Source: a virus
Strand: one strand, 5' to 3'
Length of the DNA stretch: 64,000 nucleotides
Virus record (IMG/VR): IMGVR_UViG_3300025942_000003
Span: 1 to 64,000 of that record
Numbering within the stretch: the stretch's first letter is position 1; each line of letters starts with the position of its first letter. A model generated the notes under the pieces. That model searched no databases. It saw nothing but the letters and a program-made list of their open reading frames with translations, and was not told the DNA's origin. Both the position numbers and the translations under genes were made by a program. Below, in pieces: positions 16,763 through 24,863 of the stretch.

Positions 16763-18285
16763 CAGTGCATCTTTATCATTCGTCGCCCTGCAAGTTTAGA
16801 GAACGCTCCACTCGCAGCATCAACTTGATCGTCGTTTGAACCGTGCGGGAAGGCTGTTAGCTCATTACGAAATGCGACATTCCACGGTCCTTTAACGATT
16901 CTAACATTCTTTGCCTCGCACTGACTCGCAAAAGGATCGGCGCGAGTTGTTTTGTCGGTCCTAGCCATCTCCGTCTGCACCTTGAACCCTGCCAGAAGCT
17001 TCACGATGTTATCGATTACCTCGACGGCTAAGCCGGGCACTTTCTCAATCCATGTAGGTATCACCCCATAACTGTTGCGATCAGTCTCGGCTGTATCTTT
17101 CATCTGTTGATTCCGGTCATTTGGCGACCACTGCCCGCGCTGAACGTCCTCGATGTAGAAAATGCCTTGATGTTCAGCCATTAAACACCCTACAGAGTAA
17201 TCGGCTTTGGTGCTGTCGCTACCGCCAAGATCCCAATATCTAACCCGTTTAGCCTCAACTGGTGCTGCGCTAACCTCATGCGCGAGGTCAGCGAGTTTGA
17301 ACATGTTCCCCTCGCGTGCTGTTGGCCTCTGTCGGTAAAGCGCGTTCCAAAAGTACGTGCCGATGCGCTTGGCGATCTTCTGTAATCTCTTCAGAGAATA
17401 ACGCTCCGGACACAAGGGCTCTCCAACCTCGCGATCATCAGGCTCAATCGTACACGTGGGCGGAAACTCGGGCGGCTCGCCGGCGACGGGCGGCGGCGTA
17501 GGTTCTTCCTTAATTGCCTCGAATTTAACGATGTGCCACCGCTCTGGCTCCTCTTCATATTCTTGCTGTAATAGCCAACCGCACAAGTCGCTTTCATTCC
17601 AGCGTGTCATCATTATCACAATGGCGCCGCCAGGTTCTTCGCGCGTATAAAAGGTTGAGGCGTACCAAGCTTGATGGCTCTTCTGAACGGTTTCTGATGC
17701 CGCCTCTTCTGCGTTCTTAATCGGATCGTCAATAATGCCCAGATGAAAGCCCTTGCCGGTTATCGGACCACCTACGCCAGCCGCCCACAGTCCGCCGCCC
17801 TGGTCGGTTTCCCAATGCTTTACGGCTGCGGCATCGTCTTTGACTTGGCCTCCGTTTGCCATGAAGTTGTCTCGGGATGAGCGAGAGAGCGTATAGGCGA
17901 GCTCTGCGGCGTACGAATTGATGCCAACAAAGCGATTAGGAAAGCATTTAAGGTAATACGCAGAGAATAGGCGAGAGAGTTCTTCCGACTTTCCGTGTCG
18001 AGGTGGCGCAAAGATCATTACCCGCGTCAACTCGCCTAACGCCACGCGGATTAGAACTTGTGCGATTTTTACGCAGTGCGGGTACCACTTAAAGCGCGGG
18101 TTAGCGATCTGGACAAAAGCCTGGAAGTGCGCAAGGGACGGCTTAACACTGGCCGCTTTAGTTGACTGCTGCGCTCTCTGCTGCCGAATCTCCTGTAGCC
18201 GATCCTCTATCGGCCATAGGTGTCTCATCCTGAGCGAAGGAGGCAGCAAGTTTTCCGAGGTCGAGTTTGACTCCATCAGTTTCAC
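16762..18285 (-). CDS. terL: Terminase large subunit
   Basis: The ATPase half has Walker A (IFAPPRHGKSEE, about residues 92-102), Walker B with catalytic acid (HLGIIDDPIK, about 181-190) and a coupling motif region (IVIMMTRWNESD). The nuclease half shows RYWDLGGSDSTKADYSVG (first metal-binding Asp at about 362) and FPHGSNDDQVDAASG at the end. The length of 507 residues is normal. The first ATG overlaps the small-subunit gene by 128 bases; an internal start at MRHLWPIEDRL (18228) would reduce but not remove this overlap. Confidence 0.93.
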   Translation of the reverse strand: MKLMESNSTSENLLPPSLRMRHLWPIEDRLQEIRQQRAQQSTKAASVKPSLAHFQAFVQIANPRFKWYPHCVKIAQVLIRVALGELTRVMIFAPPRHGKSEELSRLFSAYYLKCFPNRFVGINSYAAELAYTLSRSSRDNFMANGGQVKDDAAAVKHWETDQGGGLWAAGVGGPITGKGFHLGIIDDPIKNAEEAASETVQKSHQAWYASTFYTREEPGGAIVIMMTRWNESDLCGWLLQQEYEEEPERWHIVKFEAIKEEPTPPPVAGEPPEFPPTCTIEPDDREVGEPLCPERYSLKRLQKIAKRIGTYFWNALYRQRPTAREGNMFKLADLAHEVSAAPVEAKRVRYWDLGGSDSTKADYSVGCLMAEHQGIFYIEDVQRGQWSPNDRNQQMKDTAETDRNSYGVIPTWIEKVPGLAVEVIDNIVKLLAGFKVQTEMARTDKTTRADPFASQCEAKNVRIVKGPWNVAFRNELTAFPHGSNDDQVDAASGAFSKLAGRRMIKMH

Positions 18286-18610
18286 TTTGGGCGAACTTCA
18301 ACCAGTCCAGCAGGTCTTTTTCAGTTTCAATTTTACTTCCCTCTAGTTTTTGGCGTATGACTCGCTTAGTAATCCGTAGACGCTCTGCCCTTGAAGCCGC
18401 TTCGGTCATTAATGATAACCGATCAACTTCTCCAGCAAAATCAACGTGCTGCAACCAGTTAACGATAGTCCGTCTTGAGCATCCTACCTCAGAGGCTATC
18501 TCTTCCTGTGTCTTACCGGCAGCTAATCCGATAGCGGCCTGAGAGCGCTGCTCATCCCACTCGAATTGGGCAATTTTAGGGAAACGGACTGACGGCTTTT
18601 CTTCGCTCAC
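18158..18610 (-). CDS. Terminase small subunit-like HTH protein
   Basis: A homeodomain-like helix-turn-helix covers about residues 22-55 (QAAIGLAAGKTQEEIASEVG, then SRRTIVNWLQHVDF), followed by helices rich in Arg and Lys and an Ala/Ser-rich tail. Together with its place directly upstream of terL, this fits the DNA-recognition subunit of the packaging motor. A palindromic site lies 25 bases upstream of its ATG. The C-terminal 42 codons overlap terL. Confidence 0.8.
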   Translation of the reverse strand: MSEEKPSVRFPKIAQFEWDEQRSQAAIGLAAGKTQEEIASEVGCSRRTIVNWLQHVDFAGEVDRLSLMTEAASRAERLRITKRVIRQKLEGSKIETEKDLLDWLKFAQSETDGVKLDLGKLAASFAQDETPMADRGSATGDSAAESAAVN

Positions 18611-18634
18611 TGCCCCGACTCCCGTCCCGTAGAA

Positions 18635-18650
18635 TGTTTCACGTGGAACG
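18635..18650. other. parS-like 16-bp palindromic site
   Basis: The bases TGTTTCACGTGGAACG differ at only the last position from TGTTTCACGTGGAACA, one accepted form of the chromosomal parS centromere (consensus TGTTNCACGTGNAACA) bound by ParB. The site lies in the short gap before the small terminase gene. No ParA or ParB homologue is visible here. It might be bound by host ParB, be part of the packaging site, or be chance. Confidence 0.5.
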
Positions 18651-18710
18651 TAGATGTATCTAGAATTGATAAGTCTGATTTAGGGCGTTGAATAATAGCT
18701 GCGCTCATCT

Positions 18711-18899
18711 TTACTGAGTTGCTTTCCAAGCGTTTAGCCAGCGTTCACAAGCTTCTCGATGCGTGAAGGACAGCCTTATGCAGTGAGCTACGAATAATCG
18801 GGCCTTTTCTTTGCGCCCCAAGATCGACAAGAAGACTGCTACGCCGAGTTGCCGCGCGATTCTCCTTGCAATTTCTTCATCGCTTAATGTTTGGCTCAT
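18711..18899 (-). CDS. Small helical protein (62 aa)
   Basis: The product (MSQTLSDEEIARRIARQLGV, then AVFLSILGRKEKARLFVAHC, then HREACERWLNAWKAT) is basic and helical, with no clear membrane segment. It begins 22 bases after the stop of the large upstream gene. A 33-codon ORF could follow it at about 18.7-18.6 kb but is not convincing. The function is unknown. Confidence 0.55.
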   Translation of the reverse strand: MSQTLSDEEIARRIARQLGVAVFLSILGRKEKARLFVAHCIRLSFTHREACERWLNAWKATQ

Positions 18900-18920
18900 C
18901 TCACATTCACCATTACAGGT

Positions 18921-20621
18921 TTAGAACTTCACAAACTCTACATAGTTTCCCTTAGGCTGGTTTGCCGGACGTGGCACTAATCGATTTGGTCTGTAACCTT
19001 CTCCTGCCTGTTGCTGCCAAAGTGTTACTTGTTCATTCAGCCCAGTTGGATAACGAAGAACGCGCACAGGTGCAGGAGCAGGGATGGGCGTAGGTGGTGG
19101 TACTGGTGTAGGCGTGGGAGTTGGCGTTGGGGTAGGAGTTGGGCTTGGCGTTGTTCCCGGCTCCGTCTGCGTTAGACGCTCCCATGCGCTCGTTCCCCAT
19201 TTGTACCAAAAGTTATCCATCCCCAACACATAAACCACTTGTGCTGAGTACTTATAAATCGTTCCTTCTCCACCACCTGCCTGTACGCCATTTCGCAGCG
19301 TCTTATTTGCAACCAGCGTCCACTTTGCTCCAGTAGAATCAACAATCGTTGTTGCCTTCGTATCATCGGGGCTCGGGGGAAGTGGAGATGGCGACGGGGC
19401 TGGCGTAGGCGCGGGAGGCTGAACGACAGATCCACCTATCCACGCAAGCGACGCAGGCACGCGACGGATATGCTGATTGTAGTTCTTTGGCGTGTCGTCA
19501 AGCATTGCACGTACGCCATCAGTACCAACGTAAGCAGAGTCGTACATCTCCTCCCACGCAGCTTTGAAGAACGGATCGCCAGAAATCTTGTAGGCATAAG
19601 CGTATGCAGGAATAATCGTTGAACTCGCCTGTCGCGTACTCGGCAACCACCACGCTTCAAGCGCGGTCCACGGAAAGGCAATATCACCCTTCTCATAGCG
19701 GGTTGGGTTTTTTGATGTGCCGCCGTGATAGAAATAGTGCCAGCCGCGAATGCGCTTGCCTGATACCTGCTCGATCTGATCTTTGATGTATGGTCCATCG
19801 TTGTACAAGTGACGACAGCCATTGAGGATCTGATTCTTGACGCTCTCTTTGACTGTTGAGTTTGTGGTGAGTTGATGGACATCGCCGAGCGCGGGGAGGA
19901 GTAGTCCCACCATAAACGGCTGCATCACGCCAACTAACGACCCACCATCATCACTAACCCAGTCATCATTCCATACCCAGGCTCCGTCAGATCGTTGTGT
20001 GCGCCCAAAGTATTGCACCGCGGCCGCTTCCACATCAGCAAGATACTGCGCTCGCAGTTCGGCGCCATTTGTAACTGTTCCGGTTATAGATGGAAAAGAG
20101 TCAGGTAGCACCTTCGCTAACCACGTTTTGTAGTGCAGCATGAATGCGCCTTCGCGCAGATCGTAAAGTGGTTCGGTTATGCGCCGCTTGATGTAGATGT
20201 AGAAGAAATACTGAACGTAGGAATTGATCCAATCCCACATCTCCGGCCGGCCATCAAGCGCGCGCAGAATAAGTCCAGCAATTCCTGCGTGACGAGGGGG
20301 CGGACTGGCTTCATCGGGCCACTTGCGGACCTTCCCTTCTCCGATCCATGACTGTTGCTGCCACCATGAATCAGCGCATTTACGAAATAGGGTTAGAAAA
20401 GCAAGATCTCCCGAGCGCAGATATGCGATGTATTCACTGAGAGGCAGGTCGTAGTAGTTCAGCAGCACGAAGCTATTGGCACCGATCTCATCCGTAGGCG
20501 GCGTAATCGGACAGGCTTCTCCGTGTTGCTTAGCTTTGGCAATCTGCGTCTGGTCAAAGTAAGTATTGCCGATAGGGGTTTGCGGGCCAGTGATGAGCTC
20601 AATCTGCTCTTGTAAGGTCAT
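18921..20621 (-). CDS. Large modular protein: helical glycan-hydrolase-like domain, proline linkers, carbohydrate-associated domain
   Basis: Residues 1-400 contain repeated helical units with aromatic and Gly-rich loops (AGIAGLILRALDGRPEMWDW, LVGVMQPFMVGLLLPALGDV, FPWTALEAWWLPSTRQASS), suggestive of an alpha/alpha-barrel as in polysaccharide lyases or glycosidases. A Pro/Ser/Ala linker leads to a domain with DSTGAKWTLVANKTLRNG, GGGEGTIYKYSAQVVYVLG and FWYKWGTSAWERL, a beta-rich module I know from secreted hydrolases. A second linker of Pro-Thr repeats precedes the C-terminus. No signal peptide is seen. A tail spike or glycan depolymerase is possible, although the gene lies far from the tail genes. 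Confidence 0.55.
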   Translation of the reverse strand: MTLQEQIELITGPQTPIGNTYFDQTQIAKAKQHGEACPITPPTDEIGANSFVLLNYYDLPLSEYIAYLRSGDLAFLTLFRKCADSWWQQQSWIGEGKVRKWPDEASPPPRHAGIAGLILRALDGRPEMWDWINSYVQYFFYIYIKRRITEPLYDLREGAFMLHYKTWLAKVLPDSFPSITGTVTNGAELRAQYLADVEAAAVQYFGRTQRSDGAWVWNDDWVSDDGGSLVGVMQPFMVGLLLPALGDVHQLTTNSTVKESVKNQILNGCRHLYNDGPYIKDQIEQVSGKRIRGWHYFYHGGTSKNPTRYEKGDIAFPWTALEAWWLPSTRQASSTIIPAYAYAYKISGDPFFKAAWEEMYDSAYVGTDGVRAMLDDTPKNYNQHIRRVPASLAWIGGSVVQPPAPTPAPSPSPLPPSPDDTKATTIVDSTGAKWTLVANKTLRNGVQAGGGEGTIYKYSAQVVYVLGMDNFWYKWGTSAWERLTQTEPGTTPSPTPTPTPTPTPTPVPPPTPIPAPAPVRVLRYPTGLNEQVTLWQQQAGEGYRPNRLVPRPANQPKGNYVEFVKF

Positions 20622-20645
20622 GGGAGCGGATTGTATTACTTTGTC

Positions 20646-21155
20646 TCAGTTCTGTCTAAGGTTTGTTGCGGTATCTTCTGGGGGTGTTATATCTTTAGGG
20701 TGCTCATCCCCTTCACTAAAGCTGATATTATGCTCCGCCAGAATTCGCATCGCACGTTTCAGGTGATAATCTTTCAACCCGTAGCGAATTCTCAACTGTG
20801 TGTTTGCGTCGCGTGAGTCAATCAGCTCGCCATCCAGTTCTTCAGCCTTACAACGCCAGTGGTTAATCTTGCCATGTAGCTGTTCCTCTTTCAGTAGCCA
20901 GTCCTCGCGGCGCTGCTCCGCCTTGGCAATGACCGCCTGAATCTCGCGAAAGGTTTCCAAGGTTAGGCCACCGAATGATACATCGGCCGAGGTGTGGATC
21001 CCGCGTGTCTCTGCGTCAATCTTGCGGACCTCGGCAGGTTCGCGCTTCTGCTTAAATTGTAAGGTCTTTATAGTTGTAACAACTGCAAGGATTGCTGTTA
21101 CTACGTTTGAGAGTAGGAGCCAAACGTGAGGCAGTGTGGGGGATTCTTGCTGCAT
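20646..21155 (-). CDS. N-terminally anchored coiled-coil protein (spanin-like candidate)
   Basis: A membrane segment (VWLLLSNVVTAILAVVTTI) near the N-terminus is followed by about 110 residues of charged helix (RKIDAETRG, QAVIAKAEQRREDWLLKEEQ, RCKAEELDGELIDSRDANTQ). Inner-membrane spanins and several other phage lysis-region proteins share this plan. No lipoprotein partner is obvious next to it. The function is therefore only suggested. Confidence 0.5.
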   Translation of the reverse strand: MQQESPTLPHVWLLLSNVVTAILAVVTTIKTLQFKQKREPAEVRKIDAETRGIHTSADVSFGGLTLETFREIQAVIAKAEQRREDWLLKEEQLHGKINHWRCKAEELDGELIDSRDANTQLRIRYGLKDYHLKRAMRILAEHNISFSEGDEHPKDITPPEDTATNLRQN

Positions 21156-21164
21156 CGGGAATCA

Positions 21165-21641
21165 TTAGTCCAGTGCCCTATTTAGTTGCTTAAGCGCCTC
21201 GGTTAGCGTCTGCTCTCTTCGTTCATCTTCCTTGCGATCTTTGACTACCAAACTGAAAGTTGGCTGCTTGCGATGCTGGCGCGGGTTCTTCTGTCTCGGA
21301 AAAACCAGCGAACTGTATTGCGCCGACTCAGGCGGGAAGCGGCGATCCAAGGGCACGTCTTTGTAGCCATGCCACGGACTAATACAAGCAATGTCGGCTT
21401 GGTCCTCCGACGAGAAGAATCCGCCGTTCTCAAACCATATTAGCTTCTGCTTCTTTCCGTCAACCTCAACGCCTTTTGGACATGGAATCTTCATCACGTT
21501 CCATGAGAAGTGAATGAATGGACGGAAGACGCACTTGAAAAACAGCTTGCGATACCACGGCGTTGAAGGGTCAAGATCCCACTTCCAGTGAGCCACCATC
21601 CAGATTCTGTCCAGAGATTCAGCGACTCGTTCTGGAAGCAT
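21165..21641 (-). CDS. Hypothetical protein (158 aa)
   Basis: It starts three bases after the upstream stop. It is rich in Trp and Phe (MVAHWKWDLDPSTPWYRKLF, then FIHFSWNVMKIPCPKGVEV) and ends with a basic helical segment. It may associate with membranes through aromatic patches, but I see no full transmembrane span. The family is unknown. Confidence 0.5.
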   Translation of the reverse strand: MLPERVAESLDRIWMVAHWKWDLDPSTPWYRKLFFKCVFRPFIHFSWNVMKIPCPKGVEVDGKKQKLIWFENGGFFSSEDQADIACISPWHGYKDVPLDRRFPPESAQYSSLVFPRQKNPRQHRKQPTFSLVVKDRKEDERREQTLTEALKQLNRALD

Positions 21642-21644
21642 TCG

Positions 21645-21782
21645 CTAACCTCCTCCTTGCCCCGGCCCTTTGCCTGGATTATCAATGTCACCTTGCGGCT
21701 TTGGCTTTGGTGCTGGTTTGGGCTCTGGTTGCGGTTGAGGTGGTCGCTGTGGCTTGTCTTTATCAGGTTTATTTGCACTCAT
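21645..21782 (-). CDS. Proline-rich short protein (45 aa)
   Basis: ATG 21782 lies six bases after GGAG. The product is a Lys-Pro-Gln-rich chain (MSANKPDKDKPQRPPQPQPE..., ending GKGPGQGGG) and should be extended and unstructured. An upstream in-frame ATG at 21833 lacks a ribosome site. It could be a spacer-type or periplasm-spanning peptide. No homologue is recognised. Confidence 0.55.
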   Translation of the reverse strand: MSANKPDKDKPQRPPQPQPEPKPAPKPKPQGDIDNPGKGPGQGGG

Positions 21783-21881
21783 ACTCGACTCCGTTATCCT
21801 TTTCAAGTAATCGAACAGTGAGTGAGATAGCACTGTAAGGTTCCAAAACTGTCACGTCTGATGCTCCTTGGGGGCTGCGTC

Positions 21882-22472
21882 TCATCTTGCGCGAATGGCG
21901 AACGCAATTGCTATCACTACTGAGCCGATGGTTATCAACGACACCAGTAATCCTACTCCTATAATCGCATAGGTCACAGTGTTCTTTGCTCCAGCCCCCT
22001 TACCAGCGCCTTCATAACTGGACTTCTCCAGCGCTGAGATACGTTCAGTCAAACCCGTCACGGTATTGGCTAACTGTGTGGCGAGCGCGGTTGCGGTGCT
22101 GCTTACAGATGCGCGAATGGTTTCCGCTGCGGCTGTTGTTGTTGCAGCTAGTGTCTGCACGGCGGCAAGTTGTTGTTCTGCCGTCCTTCCTACCGCCAAC
22201 ACGTCCACCTGACGTATCGCGTCGATGCGTCTTGATTCCGAGTCTCGAAGTTCTTTCGCGTGTTCCGCTCGGATAACCATACGCTGCTCAACTCCGCTCA
22301 ACTTCTCTGCCAGAACTCGGATCTCTGCATCAATTCGTCGGTCATTCAGTTGTCGAAGATCATCCTGCCTTTTGTTGGCAGCCTCGGTCAGAGCGATGAC
22401 GTTCTCAGTCGGATCGATAACCTGATTCCCCTGAGCGTCTACGCCAATCCCCTGTCTGTTCTGTCCAGCCAA
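21882..22472 (-). CDS. Coiled-coil protein with C-terminal membrane anchor
   Basis: Most of the 196 residues are coiled coil (EAANKRQDDLRQLNDRRIDA, then EIRVLAEKLSGVEQRMVIRA), followed by an Ala/Thr-rich helix and a C-terminal transmembrane segment (IIGVGLLVSLITIGSVVIAI). The tail-anchored plan is common in phage lysis or superinfection-exclusion loci. The next small gene also encodes a membrane protein. Confidence 0.55.
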   Translation of the reverse strand: MAGQNRQGIGVDAQGNQVIDPTENVIALTEAANKRQDDLRQLNDRRIDAEIRVLAEKLSGVEQRMVIRAEHAKELRDSESRRIDAIRQVDVLAVGRTAEQQLAAVQTLAATTTAAAETIRASVSSTATALATQLANTVTGLTERISALEKSSYEGAGKGAGAKNTVTYAIIGVGLLVSLITIGSVVIAIAFAIRAR

Positions 22473-22487
22473 GCACGGAATCTCCTT

Positions 22488-22655
22488 CTATAAGATCTTC
22501 CCGTTCACCAGCCCTGTTACCTTCTCATTCGTATCTGTCACAGTCTGTTCTGTCTGTCGGTGTTCCAGATGGCTCCAGAGACGGCTAAGCACCACGACGA
22601 GGATAGTGGTTGCGTTGCTGATAATGGCGACGATGACTGCTTCGGTGAATTTCAT
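22488..22655 (-). CDS. Small membrane protein (55 aa), holin-like size
   Basis: MKFTEAVIVAIISNATTILV is followed by a second half that is polar (LSRLWSHLEHRQTEQTVTDT). There is one N-terminal transmembrane span and a C-terminal cytoplasmic or periplasmic helix. It lies 15 bases before the coiled-coil membrane protein and may act with it. Confidence 0.55.
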   Translation of the reverse strand: MKFTEAVIVAIISNATTILVVVLSRLWSHLEHRQTEQTVTDTNEKVTGLVNGKIL

Positions 22656-22684
22656 TTAGGTGTCAGGTTCTGGGTAAGTAATCA

Positions 22685-22764
22685 CAGCGTCTCGGAGCCC
22701 TTCACGAAGTTTTCATCGTTGTCTCCCCAACAGACTATCCCTGCAAAATAACTCCGAGACGCTG
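22685..22764. repeat. 13-bp perfect inverted repeat in a gene-free gap
   Basis: CAGCGTCTCGGAG at 22685-22697 is exactly complementary to CTCCGAGACGCTG at 22752-22764. It lies in the roughly 200-base gap between the Ig-like protein and the small membrane protein. In the leftward transcript it would form a long stem closing a 54-nt loop. There is no T-run, so it is not a standard terminator. Confidence 0.6.
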
Positions 22765-22853
22765 CTACTTGATGTCGCCTCCCCGTGGCAGCCCCTCCAG
22801 CAGCACGGGCTGACCAACTCGCGCTGCATCTGTCCCGAAGAGGCGGCAACTCG

Positions 22854-23486
22854 TTAGGTAGTGGGCTCTGTCGCGGGCGGCTCTTCCGTCAGTCCGCCAA
22901 AAGCGATCTTTACATCACTGACCGCTGCGGGGTCGCCTGTGGTAACAGTGAAGTCAGCCGCGCCACTGCCAAGGATTTCGCCCTTTGCATTAGTAACCGA
23001 CGCGGTAAGCGACGCAACCCCTGAATGGCCGAAACTGGCAACTCCCGAACCCGTTGCTCGATCGAACGATACGGCAACAACTGAATCGTCGCTGGATTTG
23101 ACATCAACGCTCAGTCCGCTGGTGTTGGGCAGCGGCTCGCCCTCAGCGTCCGTCACGCCGCCGATGGAAATCGAAAATGGTTCGTCCTGATGATCGTTTG
23201 CTACTTTGAACACGAATGTTACCTCCAAAGGTTTAGGCTGCGGTGGCGGCAGCGTTAGTCCCTTTGCAATCGCTTCGGCCACCAGAGCGAAGCCTGCCAT
23301 AATTGAATCGTTCTGAATCGATAGCCACTTGGATAAATCCGCAAACCCTTCTTCCAGTGTCCGCTGAATTGACTTGTCCTTATCGACTGGTCCAAGGCGC
23401 TCGCGAATGATTTGCAGTTCGCCGTGCATGCCGCCAAGTCGTTGCATGAAGGCTGCGTCAAATGTCACTAATTCTCTATCGCTCAT
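22854..23486 (-). CDS. Protein with helical N-domain and Ig-like (BIG2-type) C-domain
   Basis: The ATG at 23486 follows AGGTGAAG. The first 80 residues are helical (MHGELQIIRERLGP, EEGFADLSKWLS). After a Pro-rich joint (LPPPQPKPLE) an Ig-like domain follows: FVFKVANDHQDEPFSISIGG, then DDSVVAVSFDRATGSGVASF, then TASVTNAKGEILGSG. Such domains usually sit on the outside of virions or secreted proteins and bind surfaces or glycans. Confidence 0.6.
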   Translation of the reverse strand: MSDRELVTFDAAFMQRLGGMHGELQIIRERLGPVDKDKSIQRTLEEGFADLSKWLSIQNDSIMAGFALVAEAIAKGLTLPPPQPKPLEVTFVFKVANDHQDEPFSISIGGVTDAEGEPLPNTSGLSVDVKSSDDSVVAVSFDRATGSGVASFGHSGVASLTASVTNAKGEILGSGAADFTVTTGDPAAVSDVKIAFGGLTEEPPATEPTT

Positions 23487-23490
23487 TACT

Positions 23491-23967
23491 TCACCTGATC
23501 GCGATGCACTGTCTTGGATCAATATCCCCCGGCCTGCCCCACGGACAGCCGGTCAGTTGGTAGAAGATCTCGGTGCGCACTGATGGTTGCTCGATGGAAC
23601 CGCTCAGCCAGTGAGCAAATACATCACTGGGGATCGTTAACTCTCTGCCGTTATTGCCAAGTACTTGAAGTGCTTGAACCAGTGGCGGGATGTCGGCAGT
23701 GCGGCGGATGAATTCGATGGCGGACTCGCTGAGTCGCACGATGATCTCTGCTCGGTTGTACGCCGACCACTCATCATCCGGCACATCCAGCAGTTTCTCT
23801 TTGTTGGGACAGGAGAGCGTAACCATCAGCTTCGTGTCTGCTGAGCCATTGAATCGCAAGGTTGGGTGCTGTTCTCGCCACTGAGCTACAGGCGTAACTT
23901 GAACTACAGTGCAGGGCGGGAGGTTGGGTTGCTGCAAGGTGAGCAGGGTTAGTAGCAGGATGAGCAT
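23491..23967 (-). CDS. Putative exported protein (158 aa)
   Basis: The N-terminus MLILLLTLLTLQQPNLPPC is a short signal sequence, possibly with cleavage near residue 12. The mature part mixes strands and helices (LMVTLSCPNKEKLLDVP, AEIIVRLSESAIEFIRRTAD), without enzymatic motifs I can name. Its stop is just before the next start (23486). It may act in the host periplasm or envelope. Confidence 0.55.
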   Translation of the reverse strand: MLILLLTLLTLQQPNLPPCTVVQVTPVAQWREQHPTLRFNGSADTKLMVTLSCPNKEKLLDVPDDEWSAYNRAEIIVRLSESAIEFIRRTADIPPLVQALQVLGNNGRELTIPSDVFAHWLSGSIEQPSVRTEIFYQLTGCPWGRPGDIDPRQCIAIR

Positions 23968-23981
23968 TAAGTCGATCCTCC

Positions 23982-24488
23982 TTACAGTTTAGCCGCTTCG
24001 AACGCTGCGCTCACGGCCGACGGATTAGCCAGTCGTTCAATCGTGCTGATAGCTGTATTCGCTGCCGGGGATGCCGCACGAGCACGTGAGACTACTTCTG
24101 GCTGCGCTGTTCCCTGTTGCTGGAGCAACACCGCAATCAGCCGCACGCTGGACGAGACGATTGCCAAAGCCACCTTCACCTGCGAACTAAGATTGATACC
24201 AATAGCCGCCATCAGCGTTGAGATATTGCCCACCAGCGTATTGAAGAACGTCGTCGCATTGGTGAAGTCGCCGCGGCGATAAGCGGAGTCAAACTCACCT
24301 GCGACACTGATAATCCTGGCAATGAACTGGGCTTGCGCCGGCAGCAATCCAGCAATTTCATTGAGAAACGCGCTGATGGTCTGCACGTAGATAGTAACTT
24401 TTTCGGCTCCGCACTTGTACGCAGATGTTGTAAGAGTGAGAGCAGCCAGCCCTATTGCACCGCGCTTGGCAAATGTTCTTCGATTCAT
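23982..24488 (-). CDS. Putative Tat-exported helical protein
   Basis: The N-terminus MNRRTFAKRGAIGLAALTLT has a twin-arginine motif (RRTFAKR) followed by a weakly hydrophobic stretch and Ala/Thr, matching a Tat signal. The mature part is helical and hydrophobic-amphipathic (FLNEIAGLLPAQAQFIARII, SQVKVALAIVSSSVRLIAVL), and ends in an Ala-rich tail. It may be exported folded, or anchored by the uncleaved signal. Phage proteins with Tat signals are uncommon. It belongs to the same exported group as the next two genes. Confidence 0.6.
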   Translation of the reverse strand: MNRRTFAKRGAIGLAALTLTTSAYKCGAEKVTIYVQTISAFLNEIAGLLPAQAQFIARIISVAGEFDSAYRRGDFTNATTFFNTLVGNISTLMAAIGINLSSQVKVALAIVSSSVRLIAVLLQQQGTAQPEVVSRARAASPAANTAISTIERLANPSAVSAAFEAAKL

Positions 24489-24716
24489 TTAGGAGAATCT
24501 CCATTCGTTAAATTCTCAAGGAAAGTGCAAGGGCGACTGAGGCCCGCTGGTCACTTGTCCGCTGTGTTTACCTAGGCCACAACCTTCAAAGTGTGCGGGC
24601 ACGAATCGCAAGCGACTCTCTCAGACGCGGGCGCGAGTTACTTTAAGGCTCAGGGCACATATTTCGTCCACGCAGGCCCATAATAGCACTAGCACGCTAC
24701 TTGCAGGAAAGAATTA
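24489..24716. other. Gene-free gap of about 230 bases
   Basis: I find no convincing reading frame here. A GGAGATTCTCC palindrome and a GAGAAT/ATTCTC pair lie just upstream of the Tat-signal gene and could mask its ribosome site. Several GC-rich short inverted repeats fill the middle. It may be a leader or a spacer. Confidence 0.4.
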
Positions 24717-24863
24717 TCAGGACGATGCCGCCGAACGCTTCTCTTCCAGCCTTTTCAGTTTACGTGCACGCCTCTTAATCCGTAGGCGCATGCGCCCGCG
24801 ACTGCCGTTTGCACTCTTGGTTTTTTCTGGCTTCGCCAGGTATCGGCGGATGTCCGCCGTAAT
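24717..24863 (-). CDS. Possible basic small protein lacking a normal start
   Basis: After the TAA of the 24882-25151 gene the same frame stays open to 24717. It reads LEEFTITADIRRYLAKPEKT and a Lys/Arg-rich helix (LRIKRRARKLKRLEEKRSAA). No ATG, GTG or TTG opens it; ATT at 24863 is the first candidate. An ATG overlapping the upstream stop is in another frame, so an indel next to the start, or readthrough of TAA, is possible. It may also be non-coding. Confidence 0.3.
   Translation of the reverse strand: MTADIRRYLAKPEKTKSANGSRGRMRLRIKRRARKLKRLEEKRSAASS

Noticed and set aside
18668-18710. A 33-codon ORF (MSAAIIQRPKSDLS...) between the 18711 gene and the small terminase.
   Set aside because: It is short, lacks a clear ribosome site and covers the parS-like palindrome; not enough support to call a gene.
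19070-19150. A short tandem repeat resembling a CRISPR or satellite.
   Set aside because: It is the DNA for a Pro-Thr linker in the 566-residue protein; there are no spacers.
22744-22822. A 36-codon leftward ORF (MQRELVSPCCWRG...) in the gap with the 13-bp inverted repeat.
   Set aside because: Composition is unlike its neighbours and it runs through one arm of the repeat.
24560-24660. A GC-rich stretch resembling a tRNA or small structured RNA.
   Set aside because: No cloverleaf with a proper T-arm or 7-bp acceptor stem could be drawn on either strand.
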